DNA from: Nitzschia putrida
Lineage: Eukaryota > Bacillariophyta > Bacillariophyceae > Bacillariales > Bacillariaceae
Length of the DNA: 64,000 nt
Reading direction: 5' to 3'
Assembly (NCBI GenBank): GCA_016586335.1
Contig: BLYE01000048.1
Span: forward strand, 124,001-188,000
Position numbers and translations under genes: made by a program. Below, in pieces: positions 20,839 through 30,304 of the stretch. Every line of letters starts with the position of its first letter. Position 1 is the stretch's first letter. The notes beneath the pieces are model-generated. The model was not told the origin of the DNA and ran no database searches. It saw only the letters and a list, made by a program, of their open reading frames with translations.

Positions 20839-21218
20839 TGCACTATGCTGAAAAGATGTAGAGAAAAGTATTTGGGTGTGTAGAATGAAAAAACTATGTT
20901 ACTTGCTATGGTATTTTGGATGACCCATATCTTGGGAAGTTCCCAAGATATTCGTGCACTTTAACTTCGGATATCTTCAGACGTAGTCGTAGAAGTATCT
21001 CACCAAGTTTGGTGCGAATCTAGAGCTTCCTTGATATCTCATTGGAGGAAGACTTCTAGACCTTGTGGGTACTCTCGGAAGGAGTAGTCTGTCCTTCTAT
21101 CCTAAGGTACGAACCTATAGGACTATCAATAGTACGTATTGTATTGTACTGCCTTTTTCTAGCTAGAAGTGCCCTTACTACCTAGGACTCCTCTACTGTC
21201 ATGAGACGGTATACTGCA
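20839..21218 (-). repeat. 5' LTR of the non-autonomous element
   Basis: It is nearly identical to 16679-17059. On the minus strand it should carry the promoter; no TATA box is asserted. The palindrome next to it is at 20826-20837. Confidence 0.92.
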
Positions 21219-21642
21219 AGTGGTTCAATGCGTAAAACCATGATGGAGATGGTGGTGACGATGATGATGCAGAAAAAAAGTACTACTAGTGACACTCGTC
21301 TCTCCATCTTCCTCTGGTTTGGCTCCTCATGACAAGAACAAGACATGATCAACTGTCATGTGGAAGAAGTCGCTAATTCATTGATGCGGACAACGCAGAA
21401 TCACCTCATGTTGATCATTGTTGATCAATCATCATAGTGTTCGCTGATCGCGAAATACTTAGAACGAACGTTAGTAGAAGTTAGTAGAAGGACTACAAAC
21501 GCTCATCCTACTACTAACGTTAGCACTACCAGTACTACTTCTAGTAAGTACTAACTACGATAGATTTCAAGAAGGCGATCGTATGCTTCTTCCATCCTCA
21601 TCATTTGTCTCATAATTTGAAAGAGAACGGAAAGATACAATC

Positions 21643-22089
21643 ATGGCTGATAATGGTGAAATGAGAGTCCGATTCGTCGCAGGAAAGTTTTCTGGTTACA
21701 AGGGAAGACTTGATGCTTCGCGTCAGCGAAAAAGGTACAAAGACGGGAGTGTGTACTACCCCGTGATTGTAGAGCTTCCAAACCAAGGTGATGTCATCAC
21801 ACATGTCTTGAAGGCCAGCATGGTGTTGGACAATGAGGCCACAACTCATGCAGAAAGGGTTATTCAACAATGTCCCGATTTAGACTTGGTGAACCTCTGT
21901 CGAAAGTTTGCACAGTGCCACATCGCTCGGGATACAGATGGCTTTGTGGAAGTTGTAAGAAAGTACACTAATGATGCCATTGAGTGGCAAGTAGCAAAGG
22001 GTGCCAAGGCAGTATATCGCACGATCAATGATGATGAGATCAACATTGGAGATGGAAAAAAACGCAGGAAGGGGGGAAACAGGAAGTAG
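21643..22089 (+). CDS. Unknown basic protein of the TTAA transposon, ORF 5
   Basis: The 148-residue product starts MADNGEMRVRFVAGKFSGYKGRLDASRQRKRYKDG. It has a beta-rich first half (VRFVAGKFSGYKGRL, YYPVIVELPNQGDVITHVLKASMVL) reminiscent of small KOW/SH3-like nucleic-acid binding folds; that is only a shape impression. The C-terminus is strongly basic (KKRRKGGNRK), suiting DNA binding or nuclear import. It lies divergent to the transposase start at 21241 with a 400-bp spacer full of AGTACTAC repeats. It is intact, inside the right end of the transposon, so an accessory role is likely. No family is recognised. Confidence 0.55.
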   Translation: MADNGEMRVRFVAGKFSGYKGRLDASRQRKRYKDGSVYYPVIVELPNQGDVITHVLKASMVLDNEATTHAERVIQQCPDLDLVNLCRKFAQCHIARDTDGFVEVVRKYTNDAIEWQVAKGAKAVYRTINDDEINIGDGKKRRKGGNRK

Positions 22090-22429
22090 TAGGCCCTCTC
22101 CATACGACTCTAAGGGCAAACAAGGACGATTCAACGCTGGTTGAAAATTCATGACACTACTAGTAGCTATTTCTTATGACTATAATATATTCTGTTACAT
22201 CTTTTCTCATTATTATCCAAATGGGCGTAGTGTGTTGATTGTTTCGATGTCATCGTCCGCTCCTGCCTCTGTGATGAGAGGATGGATTCATGCCCCGATG
22301 AGTGGTGCCTCAGGACAGACAAAGTCCTAATTTGTTTGTCCTACCTTTTCGTCCTAAATTTTTGTCCTACAATTTGTAGGACATTTCTTTTTGGGACAGC
22401 GTGTCCTACAGAAATTAGGACAAAAATCG
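22090..22429. repeat. Right terminal region of the TTAA transposon
   Basis: After the last ORF the sequence has no gene. From about 22320 it carries seven TAGGAC/GTCCTA motifs and a GGACAGCGTGTCC near-palindrome that also occurs near the left end (11978-11989). It ends in CG before TTAA at 22430-22433. Confidence 0.7.
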
Positions 22430-22659
22430 TTAAGTAATATGGAGTACATAATATAAGCCCCCAATCAGTGACGTATCATTTTGGTTCCCGAGTTCAATAT
22501 CAAATACACAAAACATATATAGGAATGTAGACGAGTGGTTGAATCTGCTAAATCGTGTTGGTCAACTGTTATAGGAATCAGGAATTTCATTTATTGATAC
22601 TTTCGGATATTTTTGGGCAATGCTGCACCACGGACAAATTGCTGACTGTTCATGACACC

Positions 22660-23131
22660 ACAGGTTTTGGGGGCGAACTTCAAAACACCCTGAAACAAAG
22701 CGTAGGATCAATATCAACGTTAGTATACTTCCTTATACGAAATGTTCGGTATCAGGACCAATCGCCGCTACCAAAGCAGTAGCAAAACCACGATCCTCTA
22801 CCAATTCCCAATTATGACGAAATGCAGTAGTCACAAGACAACATAGCTAGAAAATTACTACAGTGCAATGCTACATGTCTCTACATTACAATGCACAATA
22901 CTAACCAAGACCGACTCCACCTTGCCAAGCGCAATTACGTGTAATCTACCTTCGTTCAGTAGTAACACACACGTCGTCGAAGCGCCTAGTCCAATACGAC
23001 GGACTACTATAAACCCCAACGGTAAGCCTACGCAATGTAGCAATCACAACCACAGCCTAGTGCACAATTCTCCCTAACGGATGGCAACGTATCGCAACAT
23101 ACAGCAATCAGTTGCAAGTACTACTCCTACT
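22660..23131 (+). repeat. Fragment of the non-autonomous LTR element interior, first half
   Basis: It is the reverse complement of about 18700 back to 18215 in the intact element, starting CAGGTTTTGGGGGCGAACTTC. It is cut at 23131 by the Copia insertion and resumes at 35528 after the TAGT duplication. The uninterrupted version reads CTACTAGTCGTACTAGG near 18205. The 226 bp between the transposon end and 22660 hold nothing recognisable. Confidence 0.88.
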
Positions 23132-23135
23132 AGTT

Positions 23136-23359
23136 GTTTGAAAGCGCACGCAATATTTGTGTAACGCTGTCCCTAACAATTGGAACACTGTACGTAAGAT
23201 CCCAACGTTGGCCCCGATGTCCTAACGTACCATGTGTGGGTATGTTTCGTAGTCCGTACTATCGCTCGGAGCGATTGATGGTTCGCTGATACCTTGGTGG
23301 ATCCAAGTGAAGGTAGTATCATAATTTCTCTTTAACACGGTTACGAATTACTTCAACTA
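23136..23359 (+). repeat. 5' LTR of the Copia element, with primer-site motif after it
   Basis: This 224-bp repeat is followed directly by GTTTATCAGACCC (23360-23372), also found at 4888-4900 (minus) and 7283-7295. It is the probable primer-binding site; the primer itself I cannot name. Confidence 0.9.
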
Positions 23360-23396
23360 GTTTATCAGACCCAAAGTTCTAAGAGAAGCTGTCAAT

Positions 23397-25565
23397 ATGG
23401 CAAGAACCAAACCTACCACCGTTCGCACCTCTGCTCACCAAGCCGATCGCAAGAAGAAGCAAGCCAAAGCTACTACTCCTGCTGCTCTCGCTGTTGCCGC
23501 CGATGCCGATGCTAACCCTGATCCTGTCAACCCTGTCGACCCGATTGATGTTCCACCCGACCCAGTCGTGGAGGAAAAGAAAGTCGCGGATGAGCCAGTC
23601 ATTGATGGAGTCCCAGAAGCCGAACCTGAAGTTGCCAACCAGCAACCACCTGCACCTGCTCGCAATGATGAACCTGGAGCTGTTGCACTTGCTGCAAGAT
23701 TGGCTAACCTTTTCATTGCTGCTGGAGGAGGAGATGATGGCGATGATGATGATGACAACGGAGGTGATGATGACAATGATGACAACGGAGACGAACCCAA
23801 CGTACCTGGAGGAGATGGAAACGGACCGCCTGATGATCCGATGGATGCACCCATCCCAAGGCACCGCATTCCAATCAACTCGATGATTGCTGCTTTTACC
23901 CGTTTGGGTTTTACTCGTAACGCAGCAACCCAGATGTACGATGGCTTGGGACTCACCTCTGTCAAGGAACTCACCGAACTGGACGACGACGAAGTCAACC
24001 AGATTTGCAAAAATGTGAGACGCCCTGGACATTTGATTCCCAACCCAGCCTATGATGGAACACCCAACTCTGCTCGTGAGATTTACGCACCTGGTTTTGC
24101 TGTGTCTCCCCGAGCCGAGATGAACTTGAAGTTGACGATCTTTTGGTTGAAATACCGGACCAACACTTCCCGCATCACGACCCCGAACGATATCACCCTT
24201 GCTTCGATTCGTTCCGTGAAGCAGTTGAAAGAGTGGACCGAGAACCACAAAGACCCTGAGAAGCCCGAGAAGATCATTGATACCAGGGACTGGAGTATGA
24301 CCCTGGAGGCAATCACTGACTACCTTCGCGGATTTACTGGACTTACTGGCGTACCTCTCTCTTACGTTGTTCAAGACAACCTCCAACCGATGGATGACCC
24401 TGTAAACGGATGGGACAACCAACAACAAGAGATGGAATTACGCGCCCCAATCATGGAAGACGTGGAGCTTGGGATCAAGTGTGAGGCATTCAAGATTGAC
24501 AACCAACGCGTATGGCAAATCATCAATGCACTTACCTTGAACCTGGACTGCAACACCTACATCAAGCCCAACCGTCATACCCAAAACGGAAGAGCCGCTT
24601 TTCTGGCCTTGTTCAACCACTATTTGGGCAAGAACCACACTGATTTCCTCGCTAGCGACGCCGAACGCTTGCTACGTGAGACGGCATATTATGGTGAGAA
24701 ACGCAAGATGAAATTCGAAAGGTTCATTCGGATCCATGTCAAGCAACACCAAATTTTGCAGAACCTTGTTCAGCACGGATACCATGGACTTGATGAACAG
24801 TCCAAGGTGAGGTACTTACAGAATGGGATCAAGACCCGTGATCTCAACCCTGTGAGGACCCAAATCTTGGCCACTCCTTCTTTGCGACGCAGTTTTGATG
24901 ACTCTGCTGCCTTGTACATGGATTTTGTGAAGCAACTCCAAGTCCATGGCAACAACGACCGTCAGCTCAACGTTTCCGAAGTTGAGACTGAACGTCCTGC
25001 CAAACGCCAAAAGACAGAGCACCAAAAGGAGCAGCCAAGCAACAAGAAACAAATCGAGGCCGCCGATGTGAAGGACCGATACTACGATGCTCGAGAATAT
25101 CGCAAGTTCACTGCCGAGGCCCGAGCCAAGCTGAAGGAATTGAGAGACGCCCGCGAGAAAAAGAAGGGGGACAAAGGAAAGTCCAAGAAACGCAATGTGA
25201 GCCAACTCGATTCCAAGAAAGATGAGGATACCGACACTGACGATGATGATTCCAGTGACGCTACCCCTGTCGCAACCAACAACCGCAACAATCTGGCATT
25301 TACCCGTCAACGCAAAGTCAAGGCTGTAACTGTGGTGAAGACAAGGATGCTTAATCTGTCCAACATCTTTTCTTCCACCTCTGATGAGAGTTACACCGAG
25401 CTTGACACACATGCCGATACTTGTGTCGTTGGAGGACAAGCCCTTGTGATTGTCGATCACCAAAGGCCCGTCCAAGTCACGGGTTATGACTCCCGCCACG
25501 GAGCCAAACCGTTGATGCAGCTATTGCATATGAAGATCCCAAGACTGGACAGACTAAGATTCTGA
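23397..25565 (+). CDS. Copia Gag and protease, ends in a frameshift
   Basis: The 722-residue product starts MARTKPTTVRTSAHQ. It has a basic then acidic, proline-rich N-terminal third (Asp/Glu run at about 118-140) and a helical capsid-like domain at about 155-500 (PGFAVSPRAEMNLKL, ITDYLRGFTGLTGVPL, FLALFNHYLGKNH). A Lys/Glu-rich linker follows. The protease comes last, with LDTHADTCVVG, in which DTHA takes the place of the usual DSGA motif. I see no CCHC knuckle. The last 20 or so residues are out of frame: the pol-like sequence IAYEDPKTGQTKILMINQA is in the next frame. This is explained by loss of one base in the A run at 25506-25508. The ATG at 23397 is 24 bp after the primer-site motif. 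Confidence 0.88.
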   Translation: MARTKPTTVRTSAHQADRKKKQAKATTPAALAVAADADANPDPVNPVDPIDVPPDPVVEEKKVADEPVIDGVPEAEPEVANQQPPAPARNDEPGAVALAARLANLFIAAGGGDDGDDDDDNGGDDDNDDNGDEPNVPGGDGNGPPDDPMDAPIPRHRIPINSMIAAFTRLGFTRNAATQMYDGLGLTSVKELTELDDDEVNQICKNVRRPGHLIPNPAYDGTPNSAREIYAPGFAVSPRAEMNLKLTIFWLKYRTNTSRITTPNDITLASIRSVKQLKEWTENHKDPEKPEKIIDTRDWSMTLEAITDYLRGFTGLTGVPLSYVVQDNLQPMDDPVNGWDNQQQEMELRAPIMEDVELGIKCEAFKIDNQRVWQIINALTLNLDCNTYIKPNRHTQNGRAAFLALFNHYLGKNHTDFLASDAERLLRETAYYGEKRKMKFERFIRIHVKQHQILQNLVQHGYHGLDEQSKVRYLQNGIKTRDLNPVRTQILATPSLRRSFDDSAALYMDFVKQLQVHGNNDRQLNVSEVETERPAKRQKTEHQKEQPSNKKQIEAADVKDRYYDAREYRKFTAEARAKLKELRDAREKKKGDKGKSKKRNVSQLDSKKDEDTDTDDDDSSDATPVATNNRNNLAFTRQRKVKAVTVVKTRMLNLSNIFSSTSDESYTELDTHADTCVVGGQALVIVDHQRPVQVTGYDSRHGAKPLMQLLHMKIPRLDRLRF

Positions 25566-26436
25566 TGATCAACCAGGCGATTCATATTCCACATTTGAAT
25601 CACAATCTTCTATGCCCTATGCAATTGCGAATGAATGATGTTATGGTCAATGATACCCCGAAGTTCTTAGCCAAGGACCCGGACGAGCGTACTCATGCCA
25701 TCACTATTCCTGATGATGATGACCCAGATGCTGACTACATCATTCCACTTTCTCTACGAGGAGTGACAAGTTTCTTTGCTAGTCGCCGCCCCACCATTGA
25801 GGAATACAATGCTGCTTTCGGGGAGGGCCTACACGAGCTTACCTACTCTTCTCCGGAATGGGACCCTACTTGTACTTCTTTTCAAGAAAGAGAAAAAGCT
25901 ATGGTTGATTCTCAAGGCTATGTTATTCCTGCTACACCTACTCCTTGCTTCTCTGTGTTCTCCGTTGATTCGAAGCCGCTGGAGGGGGACATGGACTCCG
26001 TGCAAATTTCCGAACTTTCTACCCCGAACATCACTATATTGCACGATCAATACAGTCCACCGACTCCGAATCCAGTTCAAGTCAACGCCCTGAAGACCCG
26101 AGGAAAGAAACCGCCGATTACTCCAGAACAGCTCGCTGCAAATTGGGGTATTGGCGCCGAATCAGCCCAAAAGACACTCCAGAAGACAACCCAGAGGGGA
26201 ACTCGGACCATGGTCAATCCCACTTTGTCTCGACGCTTCAGGACAAACGACCGCCACCTCCGATACCGTCGCCTCTCTGAACCACTCTTCTGCGATACCA
26301 TGTTCAGCTCCATCCCAAGCCGACGAAACAACACTTGCGCTGAGATTCATACAGCAAGGAACGGATGGGTGAGGGCGTATCCAATGGAGGCAAAGAGTGA
26401 CGCCAAGCATACACTTACCGATCTCTTCGCCACCTG
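25565..26436 (+). pseudogene. Copia pol, first part up to the Gypsy insertion
   Basis: It starts MINQAIHIPHLNHNLLCPMQL, the conserved segment that follows protease in Copia. It passes a linker (LAANWGIGAESAQKTLQKTTQRG) and enters the integrase core with the first catalytic aspartate in FCDTMFSS. The frame ends ...LTDLFATC where the Gypsy LTR begins. Removing the Gypsy element and one CCTG gives ATCGVPNTIVMDG in frame, so the insertion is the only break here. Confidence 0.9.
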
Positions 26437-27035
26437 TGCACTATGTCCGTAGAGTACAAACAAATTGCTGAGAAAAATTGTGAACTAAAACTTTAGGATT
26501 ACAAATGAAGACTTCCGGAAGTAACTATCGCTGATTTCCGGATCTTTTGGTCACTGATCAAGATCCCAACCTTCCTTCACTGGGCTAGAGCCAATCAGCA
26601 TTCAGTGACGCTCAGTTCTAACGTTAGAAGACGACGAAGGTAGCTAATCTTCGTTCTTCTCCTTAGTTAGCCCATAAGTAAGGGTGAATCTTACTCAGCA
26701 TCTTCCTTCCGTTGAGTGGAAGATCCTTTTCACTTGCATTGATCTTATTGACTTCTTCTTGACACCTAGAACGTCTTCTTGGCAACGTCAAGAAGATCTA
26801 TATCTTCTTTTCTTTCTTTTTTCGTAGTGGACTCAACGGATCCCAGTTGTCTTGTTCGACTCCTGTGTATTGATCGGCTTCCTTTGTCCGATGGACTTCG
26901 CAGACCTCTTGTCCGTTAGTCCTACTAGCCTACAGTCAACGTAGTCCTACTGACTACGAGTCTACTGAGTCCAGATCCGTTCCACGTGTAACTATTAATT
27001 CTTTATCTCTACGACGTACAGGCCAGTATACTGCA
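26437..27035 (-). repeat. 3' LTR of the Gypsy element
   Basis: This 599-bp repeat is contiguous with the polypurine tract at 27036-27047. The integrase stop codon at 27048 lies just upstream of that tract on the minus strand. Confidence 0.95.
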
Positions 27036-27047
27036 TTCGCCCCCATG

Positions 27048-29279
27048 TTAACGGTGATAAGGGTGCACGTTGCGAATGTTGTATGTATACTTGACAGAGC
27101 CCTTTTGCAGCCTTAGTGTACCGTTGGCATTCACTTTGAGGACTGTGTATGGACCGTCGTATGCATTTACTCCGAATTTCTTATCATGTGCTTGCTTGAC
27201 CAACACGAGATCTCTTTCTTTGTATTGATGTGGTCTTCGCTTCTTGTTTTCTTGTTCGTTATTTTTGTTAATCAATTTTTGTTTCCGTTCTTTGATTCGG
27301 GCCCAATCGGCTTCGAATTTCTGATTTAGTATTGCGTCCCGTCCGAACACTAATTGAGATGGCGTGGCCTCTAATGTAGTGTGGACTGTCGCTCTTAGTG
27401 CGAACATCGCCGCAGCAAGAATGCCTAGCCAAGGATTGTCTTCGTCCGTATTTTGCGGTTCGAAAGTACGAATCATATTACCTAGGGTTTGATGGATTCG
27501 TTCAATGATGGCATTGGCTTGCGGATTTCGCGTTGTTATAGGAGCGACATATGCCCCATAGTCTTCTTTGATCATTCTTTTGAATTCCCCGAGAAACTCC
27601 GTCCCACGATCCATGATTACCGTGGAAGGCCAAGGATATCTGGTGAACCAGGTAACTTCGGCGAGTTGGGCAATTTCGAAGGCTTCTTTGCGTGCTGGTA
27701 CTTGAACAACTTCGAACCAACCAGTTGCTGGATCGATCATCGTTAAACAGTGGAGTACTATTTCTTTCTTTCTCTTTCTTTTTATTTTGTATGGCCCGAT
27801 AAGGTCCACACATAGTACTTCCCAAGGTTTTGATTCTGGATTCTTTGGTGGTAGATGTCCATATTTCAATTTCTTTCTTTTTGTTAGTTGGCACAATTGA
27901 CATCTTTGACAAACTTGTTCCACATCGTTCCTCAAACCGGGCCACGTATAGTTTTGTCTAATTGTAGCTTCGGTGCGAGTAATTCCAGGGTGTGCTAATA
28001 TTTCATGATACCATAGCAGACACGGTTTCTGCAATTCTGGAGGTAGAACGATTTTTCCATCTAGACAAATGATCTTATGATCAGGTTGCTTTCCGCCCCC
28101 ATGGAAAACTCGGACAGCATATTTAGGATTGCCGCGAGCTGCATCCAAAAGGGGTTTGTATTTCTGTTGCGCGGCTGCAATGGCGGCATACTTAAGGGGG
28201 TAAACAGCCGGAGCAGCTTGTTCACCTGCGAACAGGTCGTACGTGTACGAGGCTGAACGCGGGGTGGCTGTATCCATCTCTAAACGACTCAAAGCGTCGG
28301 CAACAATGTTGCGTTCTCCTTGAATGTAGATAAGTTCTGGACCATATTCTTCGATGATTAGACGCCATCGCATGACGCGTTCGGTGTTGAATTCCTTATA
28401 TGTTAGGTTTTTGTGGTCCGTGAACACCCGGATTTGGTGTCCCAGTAGGATGTTGCGATATTCCTTGAGCGTTTCTACGATTGCCAAAAGTTCGCGTTCG
28501 GTTGTCGTATAACGGGTTTGAGCGGGGTTCAATTTCCTACTGTAAAAAGCGATGGGTTTGCCTTCTTGCGAAATGACCGCGCCTAATTGAGTGTGACTCG
28601 CATCGGTGTGGACATCGAAAGGCTTAGTGAAATCAGGGTATGCAAGGAGCACCTCCTGAGCCAGAATTTTCTTCATTTGCTCAAACGCTTTTTGTTCCAC
28701 TTCTGTCCATTTCCACTTAGCGGTGACAGAAGTTAACGCGGTTAGTGGTGCCAAGACTTCCGAGCGGCGTATCCACATGTCGCGGTAGTAGTTAACCATG
28801 CCAATGAATCTACGTAATTGCTTTTTAGTAGTTGGTGGTGTCATTTTCCTAATTGCTTCGACCTTATCCTCGCAGGGCATGATGCCATGGCGGGTAACCA
28901 TATAGCCAAGATACTCTACGCGAGGTCTCGCGAAAAAGGATTTCTTTGCATTGATTTTGAGTCCAGCGTTGGCTAGTCTCTCAAGAACCACTTGAAGTTT
29001 TTCCATGTGATCGTTATAATCTCCGTTGCTAATGATAAGGAGATCATCAATGTAGACTCTAACAAAATCGAGGTCATGAAAGAGTTCTGACATCATTTCT
29101 TGAAATATGTCGGGACTGTTGCATAGACCCATTGGAAGCTTTTGATATTCGTATTTTCCCCACGGGAGAACGATTGTACATAATTTTCGGCTCATTTCAC
29201 TTAACTTGATGTGGTAATATCCCATTACCAAATCCAAACTCGTAGCATACGTAAATCCTCCTAGTTTTTTGAAGAACAT
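27048..29279 (-). CDS. Gypsy reverse transcriptase (main part), RNase H and integrase
   Basis: In order the 743 residues show the RT palm (TSLDLVMGYYHIKL, PMGLCNSPDIFQEMM, catalytic VYIDDLLII), the thumb and connection (LGYMVTRHGIMP, RFIGMVNYYRDMW) and RNase H (VHTDASHTQLGAV, FTDHKNL, IVADALSRLE). The integrase zinc domain follows (HEILAHPGITR then CQRCQLC), then the core with LCVDLIGP, VIMDRGTEF and AIIERIHQTLGNM for Asp, Asp, Glu. The C-terminal GPYTVLKVNANGTL is the usual SH3-like end. It makes and inserts the DNA copy. The first part of RT is in the preceding frame (29197-29871); a run of six A at 29265-29270 (T on plus) where five would keep the frame accounts for the break. Confidence 0.92.
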   Translation of the reverse strand: MFFKKLGGFTYATSLDLVMGYYHIKLSEMSRKLCTIVLPWGKYEYQKLPMGLCNSPDIFQEMMSELFHDLDFVRVYIDDLLIISNGDYNDHMEKLQVVLERLANAGLKINAKKSFFARPRVEYLGYMVTRHGIMPCEDKVEAIRKMTPPTTKKQLRRFIGMVNYYRDMWIRRSEVLAPLTALTSVTAKWKWTEVEQKAFEQMKKILAQEVLLAYPDFTKPFDVHTDASHTQLGAVISQEGKPIAFYSRKLNPAQTRYTTTERELLAIVETLKEYRNILLGHQIRVFTDHKNLTYKEFNTERVMRWRLIIEEYGPELIYIQGERNIVADALSRLEMDTATPRSASYTYDLFAGEQAAPAVYPLKYAAIAAAQQKYKPLLDAARGNPKYAVRVFHGGGKQPDHKIICLDGKIVLPPELQKPCLLWYHEILAHPGITRTEATIRQNYTWPGLRNDVEQVCQRCQLCQLTKRKKLKYGHLPPKNPESKPWEVLCVDLIGPYKIKRKRKKEIVLHCLTMIDPATGWFEVVQVPARKEAFEIAQLAEVTWFTRYPWPSTVIMDRGTEFLGEFKRMIKEDYGAYVAPITTRNPQANAIIERIHQTLGNMIRTFEPQNTDEDNPWLGILAAAMFALRATVHTTLEATPSQLVFGRDAILNQKFEADWARIKERKQKLINKNNEQENKKRRPHQYKERDLVLVKQAHDKKFGVNAYDGPYTVLKVNANGTLRLQKGSVKYTYNIRNVHPYHR

Positions 29280-29871
29280 CTTGGATTTTTGGTATAGGAA
29301 AGGGTTTCCTTTTGATTCGCTTATTTAGTTCGCGAAAATCAGAAATAAAACGTACCGTTCCATCCTTTTTTGGAATGATAAACGTTGGTGCTGCCCATTC
29401 TGAACGATTAACCTTCTTTAATACGCCTGCTTGTATTAAGCGGTCCACCTCCATCTTGAGTGTTTGCTCATGAATGTGGGGAATTGGATATGCGCGTGCA
29501 TGATACGGCGTTACATTTTCGTCCTTTAATTCTATATTATATTCTGTACCTTCCCATGTACCTAAGGTACCGTCAAACAAATTTTGTTTCACTTCGAGCA
29601 CTGCGCGTAGTACTAGTTTCTCTGCGTTTGAAAGATGCGTTTGGGCCTTTATGACTTCGTTCATATCGGCTGGTTCATATTTCGCGTCTAAAATTTGTTT
29701 AATTCGATTCATAGTTTCCGCGGAATGACCTTCTTCCTTAATGAAGTAAGATGTTGCTTCAGAGGCTTCAGAATCGCGCATCGGAAGCACAGCATGATCC
29801 CACGTGACTAAATGTAGTTTGAAATCGAGAACAATTCCTAATTCGTTCATGACGTCACGTCCGATAATCAT
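29197..29871 (-). CDS. Gypsy protease end and N-terminal RT, frameshifted into the next frame
   Basis: It starts MIIGRDVMNELGIVLDF, the end of the protease domain. It continues to RT fingers: HARAYPIPHIHEQTLKMEVDRLIQAGVLKK, SEWAAPTFIIPKKDGTVRFISDFRELNK and KPFPIPKIQDVLQK. After IQDVLQK the correct continuation (LGGFTYATSLDL) is in the frame of the next segment. The last 20 residues here are out of frame. Upstream, the protease active site lies in another frame because of a one-base change near 29915. Confidence 0.85.
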   Translation of the reverse strand: MIIGRDVMNELGIVLDFKLHLVTWDHAVLPMRDSEASEATSYFIKEEGHSAETMNRIKQILDAKYEPADMNEVIKAQTHLSNAEKLVLRAVLEVKQNLFDGTLGTWEGTEYNIELKDENVTPYHARAYPIPHIHEQTLKMEVDRLIQAGVLKKVNRSEWAAPTFIIPKKDGTVRFISDFRELNKRIKRKPFPIPKIQDVLQKTRRIYVCYEFGFGNGILPHQVK

Positions 29872-30304
29872 ATCGTATTGACCAAGGTCTTTGGCGGTTG
29901 TAGCAGCGCCACTCTATAACACGGTTGTCATGGAGTTCGGGTAGGGAGAACATGATCATTTTCTGTTCTGAAGGAGGTGTTTTCCCTGCTGCTGTGGTGA
30001 ACACGGTTCGAGTGTTCGGAATGGACGGGATATTTTCTACTAGGTCTTCTCGAACCATAGTGTGACTTCCGCCGCTATCGATAAGAACACGAACACGCTT
30101 GGGTTCGATTTTCATGTGTTTAATGTTGATATTTGCAAATGTGATAGGTACAAGATTGACGGGCATAATAGTTGTGGTTGGCGATCGTCCTTTGCTCAGA
30201 TCCCTAATAGCGAAAGTTTCATAATCGAAATCCTTTAAATCGGTAGTTAGGGAAGCGTTACTAATGTTATTAGAACTACCAAGCGAAGAACCGCCTAGGA
30301 CTCA
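29855..30304 (-). CDS. Gypsy protease, in frame with gag after a TGA
   Basis: The frame is open directly after the gag stop (TGA, complement of 30302-30304) and runs through LGGSSLGSSNN and DFDYETFAIRDLSKG. It reaches the first ATG at 30166 and the protease motif VLIDSGGSHTMV (Asp-Ser-Gly active site). It then passes TTAAGKTPPSEQ and FSLPELHDNRVIEW before shifting out of frame near 29915. Gag and protease are thus in one frame, separated only by one TGA. Either readthrough joins them or the TGA is a lesion. Confidence 0.8.

Larger units (their letters stand above)
16679..21218 (-). mobile_element. Intact non-autonomous LTR retrotransposon, 4.54 kb
   Basis: Two LTRs (16679-17059, 381 bp; 20839-21218, 380 bp) differ at only about three positions and are flanked by the 4-bp duplication AGTG (16675-16678, 21219-21222). 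On the minus strand the 5' LTR is at 20839-21218. One base inside it is the palindrome AATGAATTCATT (20826-20837). At the other end ATGGGGGCGAA abuts the 3' LTR (complement of 17060-17070) as polypurine tract. The 3.8-kb interior has no polyprotein, only the small broken ORF near the 5' end. LTR ends, tract and palindrome position match the Gypsy element at 26437-32108, its likely helper. Confidence 0.9.
11936..22429. mobile_element. TTAA-flanked DNA transposon with five ORFs, split by an LTR element
   Basis: The left end reads TTAA-CGCAATTTGTCCTA and the right end TAGGACAAAAATCG-TTAA. The ends are imperfect inverted repeats (11 of 14 bases) abutting TTAA at 11932-11935 and 22430-22433. Both termini are packed with TAGGAC/GTCCTA motifs (about fourteen on the left, seven on the right), the usual look of subterminal transposase sites. 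Inside are ORFs at 12634-13051 (+), 13412-14665 (-), 15115-15642 (+), a DDE transposase at 15789-16678 (-) continuing at 21219-21241, and 21643-22089 (+). Removing the 4.54-kb LTR element leaves about 5.95 kb. TTAA duplications are known for piggyBac and Kolobok, but the transposase resembles the PIF/Harbinger/IS5 type, so the class is unresolved. Confidence 0.65.

Noticed and set aside
11932..22433. Calling the transposon piggyBac because of TTAA
   Set aside because: The transposase lacks the piggyBac DDD arrangement I would expect and matches the DDE_Tnp_4 type instead.
23435..24428. Long minus-strand frames (202 and 349 codons) opposite Copia gag
   Set aside because: They are antisense to a well-supported gag with clear homology; the composition is the complement of Asp/Pro-rich codons.
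29260..29275. Programmed frameshift at the A6 run in the Gypsy RT
   Set aside because: The run lies within the RT domain rather than at a gag-pol border, the needed shift is +1 rather than -1 at a proper heptamer, and a one-base change explains it more simply.
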